NCBI GenBank assembly: GCA_007922305.1
Contig: ML677335.1
Coordinates: 16,736,218 to 16,800,217 of the forward strand
From: Dermatemys mawii
Taxonomy: Eukaryota; Chordata; Testudines; Dermatemydidae
Length of the DNA stretch: 64,000 nucleotides
Direction of reading: 5' to 3'
The notes beneath the pieces are model-generated. The model was not told where the DNA came from, searched no databases, and saw only the letters and a list, made by a program, of their open reading frames with translations. The position numbers and the translations under genes were made by a program. Of this stretch, positions 57,401-59,429 are shown piece after piece (the stretch's first letter is position 1; each line of letters opens with the position of its first letter).

Positions 57401-59234
57401 AACTATATACACATGCTTCTCCATTACAAAGAAGGTGTTTTTGTCGGTATTACCATTTTTTAGTTGTTTTATTGTATATTCAGAGACATTTGCAAAGTCC
57501 AAATAAATGTGTAATGGAGGTATGCTTATATACAAGCCAAAAACACAACAAACACACAAAACACTCAGGCACTTGAATAATATTTGGCTAACTCAGAAGC
57601 CTGCACACAGACTTTTTGCAATTTCATGTTTCAAGAAAATGTTAATAGTACCTTGGAACGTGTAGGTTTTTCCAGCATTTGTCACTCCGTAAGTGAAAAT
57701 AAGACGATTGTGCCCCTCCAAGAAGTCTTGTACTGGTTGTTTCACAGTACCATCAAAGAACTCTTCCTGAGTTGTTTCAGGTCCAAATACCTAAGTGTTA
57801 GCAAGAGGCTGTTTACAACCTTCAATTGTTTTAAAAAGGACCATTTGGGCAGTGGAGAAGAAAGAGCAATTTACATCTAGGAACTTTTCATCAGTTAAGT
57901 GCACAAAATGTTCCCAGTTTTAAAAGAAACAAAACAAGCTTGTTTAGGACAATTTCAACAAGTTTCCACATTGCAAAATAAAGTTCGTTTTGAAGTATTG
58001 TTTGCTTACTCGTGAAAAAGTGAATTTCTGCACCATCTGCCCTATGTTTTTTTCACTCAACCGACAGATCATGGAATTCTTAGGGCCTTTCAATGTAATG
58101 CTAGTTGAGTCTTGAATAGAAACACAGTCCTGTAAAGGAAAAAAGAATTTTTAAGCTTAAGATACAAATGTACAATTTTTGTCCTATTTTAAAAAAAACC
58201 CACATTTTAAGTAGAAAGAGCCACACCTGAAATAAATTTTCTTTTTCAGTTGCTGTGAAAGGCCTTATACGAAGGCAAACTTGTATGTGTTCCTTGGAAT
58301 CCAAGCTGTTCCTCTTTAAACAAAAAAGAAAAAACAAAAGAAAGATTACTTTCAAGTAATAGCATTGCTCATATTCTAGTTTGACAATTGGCATGGTAAG
58401 AGATTAAAATCTAATTATTTCAAATCCTTCCCCCGCTCTCATAATTCATTCCATTTATTGCTGCAAGTGCTTTGTCCCCTCTAGAAATTCACCTTAATAA
58501 CCTTATAAAATATTTAGAATGACTTCTTGTGGCATACAAAGATATGCTATGCAGTTTAGGCCAAGTTGTAATTAAAAATAAAAGCCACCATCATACCCCC
58601 ATTATCCTTTGTACCTGGGAATTAATTTCTGCATCACTAGGGCAGGACAGGAGGTGACTAGACCTTACCAACAATATCTTCTTCAAGTTATTGTTTATAA
58701 TTATCACTTTTTGTGTTGGTATAAAAAATACCCAGCAAAAAGTTGTTGTCATCACAGACTGTGACAAAGTAGAACTTCACAATAAGATGAATGTATATTG
58801 ACTAAGAACATCTCTGAATTTCTCTGCCTCTGATGACAGAAGTTACTCTAATTATAAGAGGCTATATGTTTTTTATGAACTCAAAACACCAACAATAGGA
58901 CTATCAAGACGCATATACAGAAATTCATGACTATAGCATCTAATTTCAAATGGCTCCCTTTTATTTCTACAGAATTATGAATACGCTTGTTGCTTTATCA
59001 TTAGAAGCAACAGGCCATATAGATGCTTCACAATTTAAGTCATTTCATTTTTAAAATTAAGTAGACTAACATTCTCACCTGGCTTAAATCCAGGTTTGAA
59101 GAAACTAGGGAAAATTCATCTGAGAGGTCTGCTTTAAGGTCCTCGACATTTACTGGCCCAGTTCTTGGAGGTAGCTCAATACTAGCAATATAGGATGGTC
59201 TTACAGTTGTTGATTTATCCAAAACTGGCTCCAT
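533..59234 (-). CDS. KIF20B: KIF20B (kinesin-6 family, MPHOSPH1), whole gene, 3' end cut off by the window
   Basis: This is a plus-end-directed mitotic kinesin of the kinesin-6 family. In other vertebrates it acts at the central spindle and midbody in late cytokinesis and is an M-phase phosphoprotein (family knowledge). The sequence shows 31 coding exons on the minus strand, all GT-AG, with phases that join without a break into 1,836 codons plus one base. Rough layout: N-terminal extension 1-55, motor about 56-477 (P-loop 156-163, switch I 344-351, switch II 379-384), acidic linker 478-586, coiled-coil stalk about 587-1645, C-terminal tail from 1646 with basic clusters. Human KIF20B is about 1,820 residues including a last exon of roughly 75, so length fits. 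The start is the ATG at 59232-59234, one base after a strong acceptor. The terminal exon lies beyond base 1. I identified it by aligning translated exons with my memory of the human protein, not by a database search. Confidence 0.96.
681..2480 (-). other. KIF20B intron, nothing firm
   Basis: A 1.8-kb intron. Around 1001-1060 and 1420-1500 there are short stretches resembling old interspersed repeats that carry motifs such as CCCATTGACTTAAA, too decayed to name. Nothing else recognised. Confidence 0.5.
2481..2579 (-). CDS. KIF20B: KIF20B coding exon 30 (tail, 99 bp)
   Basis: Residues 1755-1787. [13 protein letters not shown] matches human [13 protein letters not shown]. It is too short to stand out as an open frame and was found by following the human tail. 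Acceptor TTTTCTTAG, donor ATG|GTTTGT, phase 0. Confidence 0.92.
2580..5150 (-). other. KIF20B intron, nothing recognised
   Basis: A 2.6-kb AT-rich intron with short A runs near 3614 and 4736. I see no gene or clear mobile element. Confidence 0.5.
5151..5354 (-). CDS. KIF20B: KIF20B coding exon 29 (tail with TP sites and basic cluster)
   Basis: Residues 1687-1754. [18 protein letters not shown] matches human FPKPELEIQFTPLQPNKM, and a T-P dipeptide near residue 1718 fits mitotic proline-directed phosphorylation (inferred). The basic run [10 protein letters not shown] may be a nuclear localisation signal. Acceptor GTCTGCAG, donor GAG|GTAAGT. Confidence 0.95.
5355..7535 (-). other. KIF20B intron with an LTR-like block
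   Basis: A 2.2-kb intron. A mixed T and A homopolymer region lies at 5541-5580. The LTR-like element at 5977-6789 is listed separately. Around 7400-7440 a short end (TACAGTTTGAGAACTGC) resembles the terminus of a hAT-type repeat. Confidence 0.5.
5977..6789 (+). mobile_element. LTR-like element, probably a solo LTR
   Basis: An approximately 810-bp block beginning TGTCATAAATATAAAGGG. It carries an AATAAA polyadenylation signal near 6436 in T-rich context and ends near GGGAACTCTGATA. From memory it resembles a repeat common in turtle genomes whose copies run from TGT to ACA, as LTRs do. I find no internal retroviral genes and no convincing target duplication, so boundaries and class are provisional. 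It could instead be another kind of interspersed repeat. Confidence 0.45.
7536..7664 (-). CDS. KIF20B: KIF20B coding exon 28 (tail)
   Basis: Residues 1644-1686, low-complexity polar tail (CKEKQRENN to [11 protein letters not shown]). Little similarity to human, but frame, phase 0 at both ends and the TTTTACAG acceptor support it. The donor GAG|GTTGGT is unusual but acceptable. Confidence 0.8.
7665..10434 (-). other. KIF20B intron with a coding-like antisense block
   Basis: A 2.8-kb intron. Coding-like sequence on the plus strand at 7934-8249 is listed separately. Bases 9150-9290 resemble an old amniote repeat (motif ACTGTACAAACATGTGAAG). The rest is unassigned. Confidence 0.45.
7934..8249 (+). 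pseudogene. Unidentified coding-like block antisense to KIF20B, disrupted
   Basis: I do not recognise this. From ATG at 7934 the plus strand reads [14 protein letters not shown] and stops at a TAG near 8015. In another frame, bases 8011-8122 read on through [20 protein letters not shown] and [12 protein letters not shown], a coiled-coil-like string. A GTATGT or GTGAGT donor-like site follows at once. After about 80 bp, ATTACCAG precedes a 45-bp open block ([13 protein letters not shown]) that ends at a GTAAGA donor-like site. Together they look like one frameshift plus either a tiny intron or an insertion. It could be a pseudogene fragment, old nested exons, or chance. Confidence 0.3.
10435..10602 (-). 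CDS. KIF20B: KIF20B coding exon 27 (no clear human counterpart)
   Basis: Residues 1588-1643. The first half is a coiled coil ([20 protein letters not shown]) and the second half is polar. Splice sites are good (TTAAACAG acceptor, CAG|GTAACT donor) and phase is 0 at both ends, so skipping it would not break the frame. I cannot match it to a block of the human protein, where the stalk seems to pass more directly into the tail. Confidence 0.78.
11600..12165 (+). mobile_element. LTR-like block with TATA-type and poly(A) signals
   Basis: It reads like a retroviral LTR on the plus strand. A TATA-like AGATATAAAACCCC lies near 11979-11992, followed about 70 bp later by AATAAA near 12056, then a GT- and T-rich tail (TTTGTCTTTTACTTTGGTC). 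That spacing is the usual U3-R-U5 layout. Ends are uncertain and there is no internal coding sequence nearby. It may be a solo or truncated copy of an endogenous retrovirus. Confidence 0.45.
12278..12310. repeat. Short inverted repeat (hairpin)
   Basis: Arms GAATTCTGCGCTC (12278-12290) and GAGCACAGAATTC (12298-12310) pair over 13 bp with one mismatch across a 7-nt spacer. It sits at the left edge of GC-richer sequence running to about 12840 that looks like an interspersed repeat of unknown class. Confidence 0.6.
13440..13570 (+). repeat. Possible LTR or retrotransposon fragment
   Basis: The stretch around TTAATAAATCTTTAGTTAG (13489-13508) resembles the polyadenylation end of a repeat I recall from turtle genomes. 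No boundaries are visible. Confidence 0.22.
15421..15597 (-). CDS. KIF20B: KIF20B coding exon 26 (stalk end)
   Basis: Residues 1529-1587. [20 protein letters not shown] and [20 protein letters not shown] track human closely. The 3' end is set at AAG|GTCAGC, the only nearby GT keeping phase 0 with exon 27. It is a sub-optimal donor, so the last five residues (MGSGK) are less sure. Confidence 0.88.
15598..17913 (-). other. KIF20B intron with low-complexity tracts
   Basis: A 2.3-kb intron. It contains a run of 17 C at 16221-16237 and AAATA/AAAT repeats at 17002-17036. An AT-rich stretch from about 16600 to 17700 ends with sequence like ATTTAAATCTTGATTCAAAT, similar to AT-rich interspersed repeats of turtles and birds. 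No gene is seen. Confidence 0.45.
16221..16237. repeat. Poly-C run
   Basis: Seventeen consecutive C; length may be unreliable in sequencing. Confidence 0.95.
17914..18069 (-). CDS. KIF20B: KIF20B coding exon 25 (stalk)
   Basis: Residues 1477-1528. [20 protein letters not shown] follows human RKKWLEEKMMLITQAKEAEN. Acceptor TTAACACAG, donor GTG|GTGAGT, phase 0. Confidence 0.94.
18401..19095 (-). mobile_element. CR1 LINE, 3' part, interrupted by a hAT-type insertion
   Basis: Antisense CR1 3' sequence: GGAAGAGACCTCAGGAGGTC, then TAGTCCAACCCC, CATCCCAGCCAGGGCTTTG, GAGATTCCACCACG and CATTACTCCTTGTTCTGTC, in the order of the family consensus I recall. The element therefore lies on the minus strand with its 3' end at left. 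A 274-bp element splits it (18486-18759). Only the 3' end is present, as is usual for 5'-truncated LINE copies. Confidence 0.88.
18486..18759. mobile_element. hAT-type non-autonomous element inside CR1
   Basis: It starts CGGCGGTTCTCAAAC and ends CTTTGAGAATTGCCA, imperfect terminal inverted repeats. It is flanked by 8-bp target duplications TACTAAAT (18478-18485) and TAGTAAAT (18760-18767), one mismatch apart. Removing it rejoins the CR1 sequence. The interior is GC-rich with no coding capacity. The 8-bp duplication and TIR type indicate the hAT superfamily. Confidence 0.85.
20617..20753 (-). CDS. KIF20B: KIF20B coding exon 24 (stalk)
   Basis: Residues 1431-1476. It begins [14 protein letters not shown], matching human ELEKWKEKCNDLE, then runs as a coiled coil ending ISLQERLE. 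Acceptor CTGACTAG, donor GAG|GTAAAA, phase 0. Confidence 0.92.
21044..21169 (-). CDS. KIF20B: KIF20B coding exon 23 (most conserved stalk exon)
   Basis: Residues 1389-1431. [19 protein letters not shown] differs from human by a single residue over this stretch, and [10 protein letters not shown] is identical, so this part of the stalk is under strong constraint. Acceptor ATCTTCAG, donor CTG|GTAAAC. Confidence 0.95.
21170..22507 (-). other. KIF20B intron with a GC-rich element
   Basis: A 1.3-kb intron dominated by the element at 21527-22128. The remainder is plain intronic sequence. Confidence 0.5.
21527..22128. mobile_element. GC-rich non-autonomous repeat, probably a DNA transposon
   Basis: The ends resemble each other in inverted order: AAGGCCGCAACACGC at left and the reverse of CTAAATCGCAGCCTT at right. 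Next to each end is a motif of the TGACTTTTAGTAAAAA and GACCTCCATGAC type that I recall from turtle repeats. The core is GC-rich and rich in GGGAGC and CAGC motifs, which creates long but meaningless open frames on both strands. No transposase is present. Confidence 0.45.
22508..22568 (-). CDS. KIF20B: KIF20B coding exon 22 (stalk, 61 bp)
   Basis: Residues 1369-1388 plus one base. [12 protein letters not shown] corresponds to human EEAIQQYERACK. Acceptor TACTTAG, donor AAAG|GTAAGC. Confidence 0.92.
22569..23107 (-). other. KIF20B intron, nothing recognised
   Basis: A 539-bp intron. I see only ordinary AT-rich intronic sequence. Confidence 0.5.
23108..23230 (-). CDS. KIF20B: KIF20B coding exon 21 (stalk)
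   Basis: Residues 1328-1368. [13 protein letters not shown] is identical to human over 13 residues. Acceptor ACTTTGCAG, donor AAG|GTATTT, phase 0 at both ends. Confidence 0.94.
23231..24392 (-). other. KIF20B intron, nothing recognised
   Basis: A 1.2-kb AT-rich intron without a recognisable repeat or gene. Confidence 0.5.
24393..24531 (-). CDS. KIF20B: KIF20B coding exon 20 (stalk)
   Basis: Residues 1281-1327. [19 protein letters not shown] is almost identical to human DLKEKLTDAKKQIKQVQKE. Acceptor CCTCCAG, donor GAG|GTCTGT, phase 0. Confidence 0.94.
25010..25210 (-). mobile_element. CR1-type LINE fragment
   Basis: The order AGTCTGACTTTC, GCCACAGAACCTCAC, then GGGTCTCTGCCAGTCTGACC matches a second block at 61047-61300. 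It resembles the antisense 3' region of CR1 elements. It is short and decayed. Confidence 0.5.
25230..25975 (-). mobile_element. CR1-clade LINE remnant with ORF1 esterase-like sequence
   Basis: Read on the minus strand, 25960-25750 gives fragments such as [21 protein letters not shown] followed by a damaged DGQHS. This is the tail of the SGNH-esterase-like domain found in ORF1 of some CR1/L2-type LINEs (from memory). The stretch to its left, with TACTCCACCACCTTTGCC, corresponds to the start of the next open frame. Several stops and shifts make it inactive. Confidence 0.5.
27171..28389 (-). CDS. KIF20B: KIF20B coding exon 19 (1,219-bp coiled-coil exon)
   Basis: Residues 875-1281, the largest exon. 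Heptad-rich coiled coil runs almost throughout, interrupted around residues 1025-1080 by a less helical stretch containing [17 protein letters not shown], which matches human SSIEAIWEECKEI. The end is very charged ([15 protein letters not shown]). Acceptor TTTTTATAG, donor CA|GTAAGT, phase 2. Confidence 0.96.
29170..29449. mobile_element. hAT-type non-autonomous element with perfect 8-bp target duplication
   Basis: A 280-bp element. Ends CAGGGGTCTCCGAAC and GTTTGGAGACCCCGG are 15-bp inverted repeats with two mismatches. Identical 8-bp target duplications AAGTAGAG lie at 29162-29169 and 29450-29457. The interior has the motifs GGCCGGATCTGGCCC and TTTGGCCCGCGAAGCC, with a G run at 29331-29342. 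It has no coding capacity. Confidence 0.9.
32347..32430 (-). CDS. KIF20B: Possible alternative extension of KIF20B exon 18
   Basis: The frame of exon 18 stays open past the preferred donor for 28 more codons ([20 protein letters not shown] and onward) to a second donor, TTC|GTAAAC. Because 84 is a multiple of three, either donor joins exon 19 in frame. SAIAEQ faintly resembles human SAITEDQ, which leaves the choice open. Expression data would decide it. Confidence 0.35.
32431..32596 (-). CDS. KIF20B: KIF20B coding exon 18 (non-helical, basic PPTKK)
   Basis: Residues 820-875 in the short form. The EEEPPTKKG motif matches human DEPPAKKG. The chosen donor is AAAG|GTACCA. A second donor, TTC|GTAAAC at 32345-32346, would lengthen the exon by exactly 84 bp (28 codons) and keep the same phase. 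The frame stays open through both, and reading on would reach a stop near 32288. Confidence 0.8.
32690..32963 (+). pseudogene. Unidentified coding-like block antisense to KIF20B
   Basis: I do not recognise this. A single plus-strand frame is open for about 90 codons ending at TAG 32961-32963. It has a charged, helix-prone composition: [19 protein letters not shown], then [20 protein letters not shown]. After the stop, another frame gives [20 protein letters not shown] near 33030-33095, also protein-like. Such balance is unusual for an intron in this AT range. It may be a decayed gene copy or chance. No splice pattern or start is clear. Confidence 0.25.
33636..34612 (-). mobile_element. CR1 LINE remnant with reverse transcriptase motifs
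   Basis: On the minus strand the segment 34533-34491 encodes [16 protein letters not shown], a signature of CR1 reverse transcriptase. Downstream, 34380-34200 gives [19 protein letters not shown], and 33830-33665 gives [14 protein letters not shown] with MEDRSINGY near the 3' end. Frames shift several times and an AAAAAT tandem tract lies at 34398-34422, so it is inactive. It is 5'-truncated. Confidence 0.88.
34668..34787 (-). CDS. KIF20B: KIF20B coding exon 17 (stalk)
   Basis: Residues 780-819. The coiled coil [20 protein letters not shown] corresponds to human TQNQRIKELINIIDQKEDT. The exon lies about 60 bp from a large transposon insertion in the upstream intron. Acceptor CTCAAAG, donor TAT|GTAAGT. 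Confidence 0.93.
35009..36011. mobile_element. Tigger-like (pogo/Tc1-mariner) non-autonomous element, 1,003 bp
   Basis: Ends CAGGAACTCCTCACTTAAC and the reverse complement of GTTAAGTGAGGAATTCCTG pair over 19 bp with one mismatch. TA duplications flank it at 35007-35008 and 36012-36013, the target of this superfamily. Joining the flanks restores a continuous hAT arm (GTGTATATTATTTTT). No transposase frame is visible, so it is non-autonomous. Confidence 0.88.
36755..36791. repeat. Perfect 15-bp inverted repeat
   Basis: TGGCATTTGACTCAT at 36755-36769 and ATGAGTCAAATGCCA at 36777-36791 are exact reverse complements with a 7-nt spacer. It lies in the transposase-derived part of the hAT locus and begins an AT-rich expanded tract. 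Confidence 0.9.
36795..36955. repeat. AT-rich nested direct and inverted repeats
   Basis: The 19-nt block AACATAATAAAACATGATA occurs at 36813-36831 and 36882-36900. Its core is inverted between them (TTTTATTATGTTAT, 36865-36878). ATGAACAT flanks the tract on both sides (36801-36808 and near 36946). The pattern suggests repeated copying by template switching within the hAT sequence. Confidence 0.75.
37196..37293. mobile_element. Second fragment of the Tigger-like family
   Basis: CACTGCACAACTTTAAACG with GCACGTTC at 37263-37290 repeats the interior of the Tigger-like element (35915-35945) with few changes. GGCTGCCA and TGGACAAA motifs nearby are also shared. It interrupts the right hAT arm. 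Terminal repeats are missing, so it is partial. Confidence 0.55.
37781..37842 (-). CDS. KIF20B: KIF20B coding exon 16 (stalk, 62 bp)
   Basis: Residues 759-779, a short coiled-coil exon ([19 protein letters not shown]). Similarity to human is low, but the splice signals (GATTACAG acceptor, GAG|GTAACA donor) and the phase fit exactly between exons 15 and 17. Confidence 0.8.
38470..38690. mobile_element. MITE with TACACTAC-type inverted ends
   Basis: Ends GGGCACAGCTACACTAC and GTAGTGTAGTTCAGCCCA are inverted repeats. The interior carries an inverted repeat CTTCAGCTACG/CGTAGCTGAAG-like (near 38609-38636) and GTAAGTCAACCTAAG, shared with the copies at 40490 and 61853. It is non-coding. Confidence 0.7.
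38783..38826. repeat. AAAC tetranucleotide microsatellite
   Basis: About eleven tandem copies of a four-base AAAC unit. Confidence 0.95.
39683..39908 (-). CDS. KIF20B: KIF20B coding exon 15 (stalk)
   Basis: Residues 684-759. [19 protein letters not shown] is almost the same as human, followed by [13 protein letters not shown] and a heptad-rich helix ending KEELTQRTK. Acceptor TTTCTAG, donor AAAG|GTGAGT, phase 1. Confidence 0.94.
39909..41248 (-). other. KIF20B intron with a MITE
   Basis: A 1.3-kb intron. The MITE at 40490-40777 is the only recognisable content. Confidence 0.5.
40490..40777. mobile_element. MITE related to the 38470 and 61853 copies
   Basis: Left end CCTTGGCTACACTGAG and right end GAGTGTAGACATACACTTAG. 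The interior holds CTTCAGCTGCAAGAATAGCG with TAGCTGAAG, then GTCGACAGGAGAGC and CGATAAATTGACCCCCGA, all motifs of one turtle-type family with palindromic cores. It is non-coding. Confidence 0.65.
41249..41399 (-). CDS. KIF20B: KIF20B coding exon 14 (stalk)
   Basis: Residues 633-683. The helix [22 protein letters not shown] matches human QEREILEENAERRLAIFKDLV in layout. The rest is acidic and divergent. The 3' end uses donor CTA|GTAATT, chosen because it restores phase 0 for the next exon. That site is a poor match to consensus, so the last few residues are less sure. Confidence 0.82.
41400..42913 (-). other. KIF20B intron with an ATT microsatellite
   Basis: A 1.5-kb intron, AT-rich. A T run and ATT repeat lie at 42464-42495. 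No mobile element was recognised. Confidence 0.5.
42464..42495. repeat. Poly-T and ATT trinucleotide tract
   Basis: A run of T followed by about seven ATT units. Confidence 0.9.
42914..43053 (-). CDS. KIF20B: KIF20B coding exon 13 (stalk start)
   Basis: Residues 587-633. [18 protein letters not shown] is nearly identical to the human sequence at the start of the coiled coil. Acceptor CATTGTAG, donor TTCAG|GTAAGT, phase 2. Confidence 0.94.
43054..43847 (-). other. KIF20B intron, nothing firm
   Basis: A 794-bp intron. A 61-codon plus-strand frame at 43192-43377 looks mildly protein-like but has no other support. Confidence 0.45.
43848..44174 (-). CDS. KIF20B: KIF20B coding exon 12 (neck and acidic linker, with tandem duplication)
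   Basis: Residues 478-586. [20 protein letters not shown] aligns with the human VKRATISWENSLEDLMED. The following stretch is strongly acidic (EDDDDGDD). Residues 547-574 are two copies of a 14-residue unit built on [13 protein letters not shown]. They are coded by two base-identical 42-bp units at 43882-43965. The human linker is acidic but has no such repeat in my memory. Donor CAG|GTATGT, phase 0. Confidence 0.94.
43882..43965 (-). repeat. KIF20B: Identical 42-bp tandem duplication inside KIF20B exon 12
   Basis: Bases 43882-43923 and 43924-43965 are identical, two copies of a 42-bp unit coding a 14-residue acidic peptide. Since 42 is divisible by three the frame is kept. Complete identity points to a recent event, or an assembly artefact. 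Confidence 0.95.
44175..45115 (-). other. KIF20B intron, nothing recognised
   Basis: A 941-bp intron, no repeat or gene identified. Confidence 0.5.
45116..45278 (-). CDS. KIF20B: KIF20B coding exon 11 (end of motor)
   Basis: Residues 423-477. It has the microtubule-binding [12 protein letters not shown] and the last core strand and helix [16 protein letters not shown]. The motor core ends here and the neck begins in the next exon. Acceptor TTATTAG, donor AAA|GTAAGT, phase 0. Confidence 0.95.
45279..46538 (-). other. KIF20B intron with a poly-G run
   Basis: A 1.3-kb intron. A run of 16 G follows T-rich sequence at 45712-45727. The GC-richer stretch 45540-46250 could be an old repeat, but I cannot name it. 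Confidence 0.45.
45712..45727. repeat. Poly-G run
   Basis: Sixteen consecutive G after a T run; on the minus strand a C run. Confidence 0.95.
46539..46685 (-). CDS. KIF20B: KIF20B coding exon 10 (switch II)
   Basis: Residues 374-423. Switch II reads DLAGSE at residues 379-384 (46655-46672). [16 protein letters not shown], the helix after switch II, follows. All residues usually needed for nucleotide sensing are present. Donor AAA|GTAGGT, phase 2. Confidence 0.95.
46777..46848 (-). CDS. KIF20B: KIF20B coding exon 9 (switch I end)
   Basis: Residues 350-374, only 72 bp. It starts with the SHSIFTV part of switch I and ends at TRVSE just before switch II. Acceptor ATCTTTCAG, donor GA|GTAAGT. The next intron is only 91 bp, the shortest in the gene. 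Confidence 0.93.
46849..47431 (-). other. KIF20B intron, nothing recognised
   Basis: A 583-bp intron without identifiable features. Confidence 0.5.
47432..47543 (-). CDS. KIF20B: KIF20B coding exon 8 (motor, switch I start)
   Basis: Residues 313-350. [19 protein letters not shown] matches the human helix, and the exon ends inside switch I, NTYSSR, which finishes with SH in the next exon (NxxSSRSH, residues 344-351). The acceptor is CTCAAG, preceded by a short pyrimidine tract. Donor AAG|GTGAGA, phase 2. Confidence 0.92.
47544..49116 (-). other. KIF20B intron with a MITE
   Basis: A 1.6-kb intron containing the MITE at 48131-48329, a T run at 48696-48709 and a G-rich tract near 48930-48948. 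Confidence 0.5.
48131..48329. mobile_element. MITE with GTCTACA-type inverted ends
   Basis: Left end GTAAGTCTACATTGCAATTA and right end TAATTGCAGTGTAGACACAC are inverted repeats. Sub-terminal motifs TTTAATTGCAGTGTAGACG, GAGCCCGAGTCAGCTGAC and TCAGCTGACTCAGGCT pair across the element, so the whole unit can fold back. It is non-coding. Confidence 0.75.
49117..49311 (-). CDS. KIF20B: KIF20B coding exon 7 (motor)
   Basis: Residues 248-312. The insertion ends here and the motor core resumes with [16 protein letters not shown] and IYDLL, the kinesin motif on the strand after the insertion. LRLAQDIKG follows. Acceptor TTTTTGCAG, donor AAAAG|GTAACT. Confidence 0.95.
49312..50130 (-). other. KIF20B intron, nothing recognised
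   Basis: An 819-bp intron with an A run at 49384-49400. No element named. Confidence 0.5.
50131..50185 (-). CDS. KIF20B: KIF20B coding exon 6 (variable loop, 55 bp)
   Basis: Residues 230-247 plus one base. It is polar and serine-rich ([10 protein letters not shown]) with little similarity to human. It is supported by strong splice signals (TTTTTTATAG acceptor, GAAG|GTATGT donor) and because it bridges the phases of exons 5 and 7. It lies in the kinesin-6 loop insertion, where length and sequence vary. Confidence 0.8.
50186..53334 (-). other. KIF20B intron, largely unassigned
   Basis: A 3.1-kb intron. An AC microsatellite lies at 51094-51116. Bases 50904-50971 (GGCAAAATCCTGGCTCCACTG) resemble a short old interspersed repeat. 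Otherwise nothing recognised. Confidence 0.45.
51094..51116. repeat. AC dinucleotide microsatellite
   Basis: About eleven AC units. Confidence 0.9.
53335..53519 (-). CDS. KIF20B: KIF20B coding exon 5 (motor, start of the kinesin-6 insertion)
   Basis: Residues 168-229, reached across a 4.1-kb intron. GILPRT after the P-loop is a standard kinesin motif. The later half, [17 protein letters not shown], runs into the long loop insertion typical of kinesin-6 motors, which is less conserved. Acceptor GATTACAG, donor GAG|GTATGC, phase 0 at the end. Confidence 0.94.
55609..55705. mobile_element. Short MITE, one end intact
   Basis: It begins AGGGTGACGAGACAGCAAGT, then TGTGAAAAATCAGGAG, GGATAATAGGAGCC and ATATCGGGACTGTC. 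This is the order of a short repeat I recall as abundant in turtles, whose ends are GGTGACC-type inverted repeats. The matching right terminus is missing here. Confidence 0.6.
55780..56520 (-). pseudogene. Unidentified decayed coding-like block
   Basis: I do not recognise this. On the minus strand, 56524-56336 is open for 62 codons ([18 protein letters not shown], then [16 protein letters not shown]). Further down, 56235-56110 gives [20 protein letters not shown] followed by [15 protein letters not shown], and 55875-55790 gives [20 protein letters not shown]. Frames change and stops intervene. The order and residue balance suggest one ancestral protein, either a processed pseudogene or a transposable-element gene. 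Confidence 0.3.
57652..57790 (-). CDS. KIF20B: KIF20B coding exon 4 (motor P-loop)
   Basis: Residues 122-168. It opens with [12 protein letters not shown] and contains the nucleotide-binding P-loop GVTNAGKT at residues 156-163 (57665-57688), followed by YTFQG. The human loop reads GLTNSGKT, so the lysine and threonine that hold phosphate and magnesium are kept. Donor CAAG|GTACTA, phase 1. Confidence 0.95.
58010..58129 (-). CDS. KIF20B: KIF20B coding exon 3 (motor)
   Basis: Residues 82-121, phase 0 at both ends, separated from exon 2 by an intron of only 97 bp. It covers the variable segment up to FTFSR, just before the VFGP motif. Sequence [17 protein letters not shown] follows the human protein closely. 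Donor CGA|GTAAGC. Confidence 0.92.
58227..58313 (-). CDS. KIF20B: KIF20B coding exon 2 (first strand of the motor)
   Basis: Residues 53-81. [12 protein letters not shown] is the first beta strand and the conserved RIRP motif that opens a kinesin motor domain. The start after TTTAAAG was chosen over two nearby AGs because only it keeps phase 0 from exon 1. The donor CAG|GTGTGG is weaker than its neighbours. Confidence 0.92.
58314..59078 (-). other. KIF20B intron, nothing recognised
   Basis: A 765-bp intron with no identified element. Confidence 0.5.
59079..59234 (-). CDS. KIF20B: KIF20B coding exon 1 (start codon, N-terminal extension)
   Basis: Codes residues 1-52, beginning MEPVLDKS and ending in NLDLSQ, phase 0. 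The acceptor TTTTTGCAG precedes base 59235, so the exon has one untranslated base before ATG. An upstream non-coding exon must exist. The donor is CAG|GTGAGA. The segment [13 protein letters not shown] matches the human DLSHEFSLV region. There is no upstream in-frame ATG within the exon, which decides the start. Confidence 0.93.
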
Positions 59235-59429
59235 TCTGCAAAAATAAAGCCAATAATTTAAATAGCATGGCATGCCTGAAGATATAAGAAGCCAACATAA
59301 TACATGTATTTTATTTATTTTCAAACCTTACACATAAATACAGTTCCCAACAACAGGCTGAGGCAAAAGGAGAAAAAAAACATCCCAAGAAGTGCACACA
59401 AACTTCCAGAGTTAGCTAAAGAGAAGCTC

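Larger units (their letters stand above)
53520..57651 (-). other. Large KIF20B intron inside the motor domain
   Basis: A 4.1-kb intron. It holds a MITE fragment at 55609-55705 and a coding-like decayed block at 55780-56520. Bases 54140-54560 (TGTGACAGGATCTATAGGG and on) may be another repeat. The AT-rich stretch 57000-57130 resembles repeats with AAATCCAATTTAAAT motifs. Confidence 0.45.
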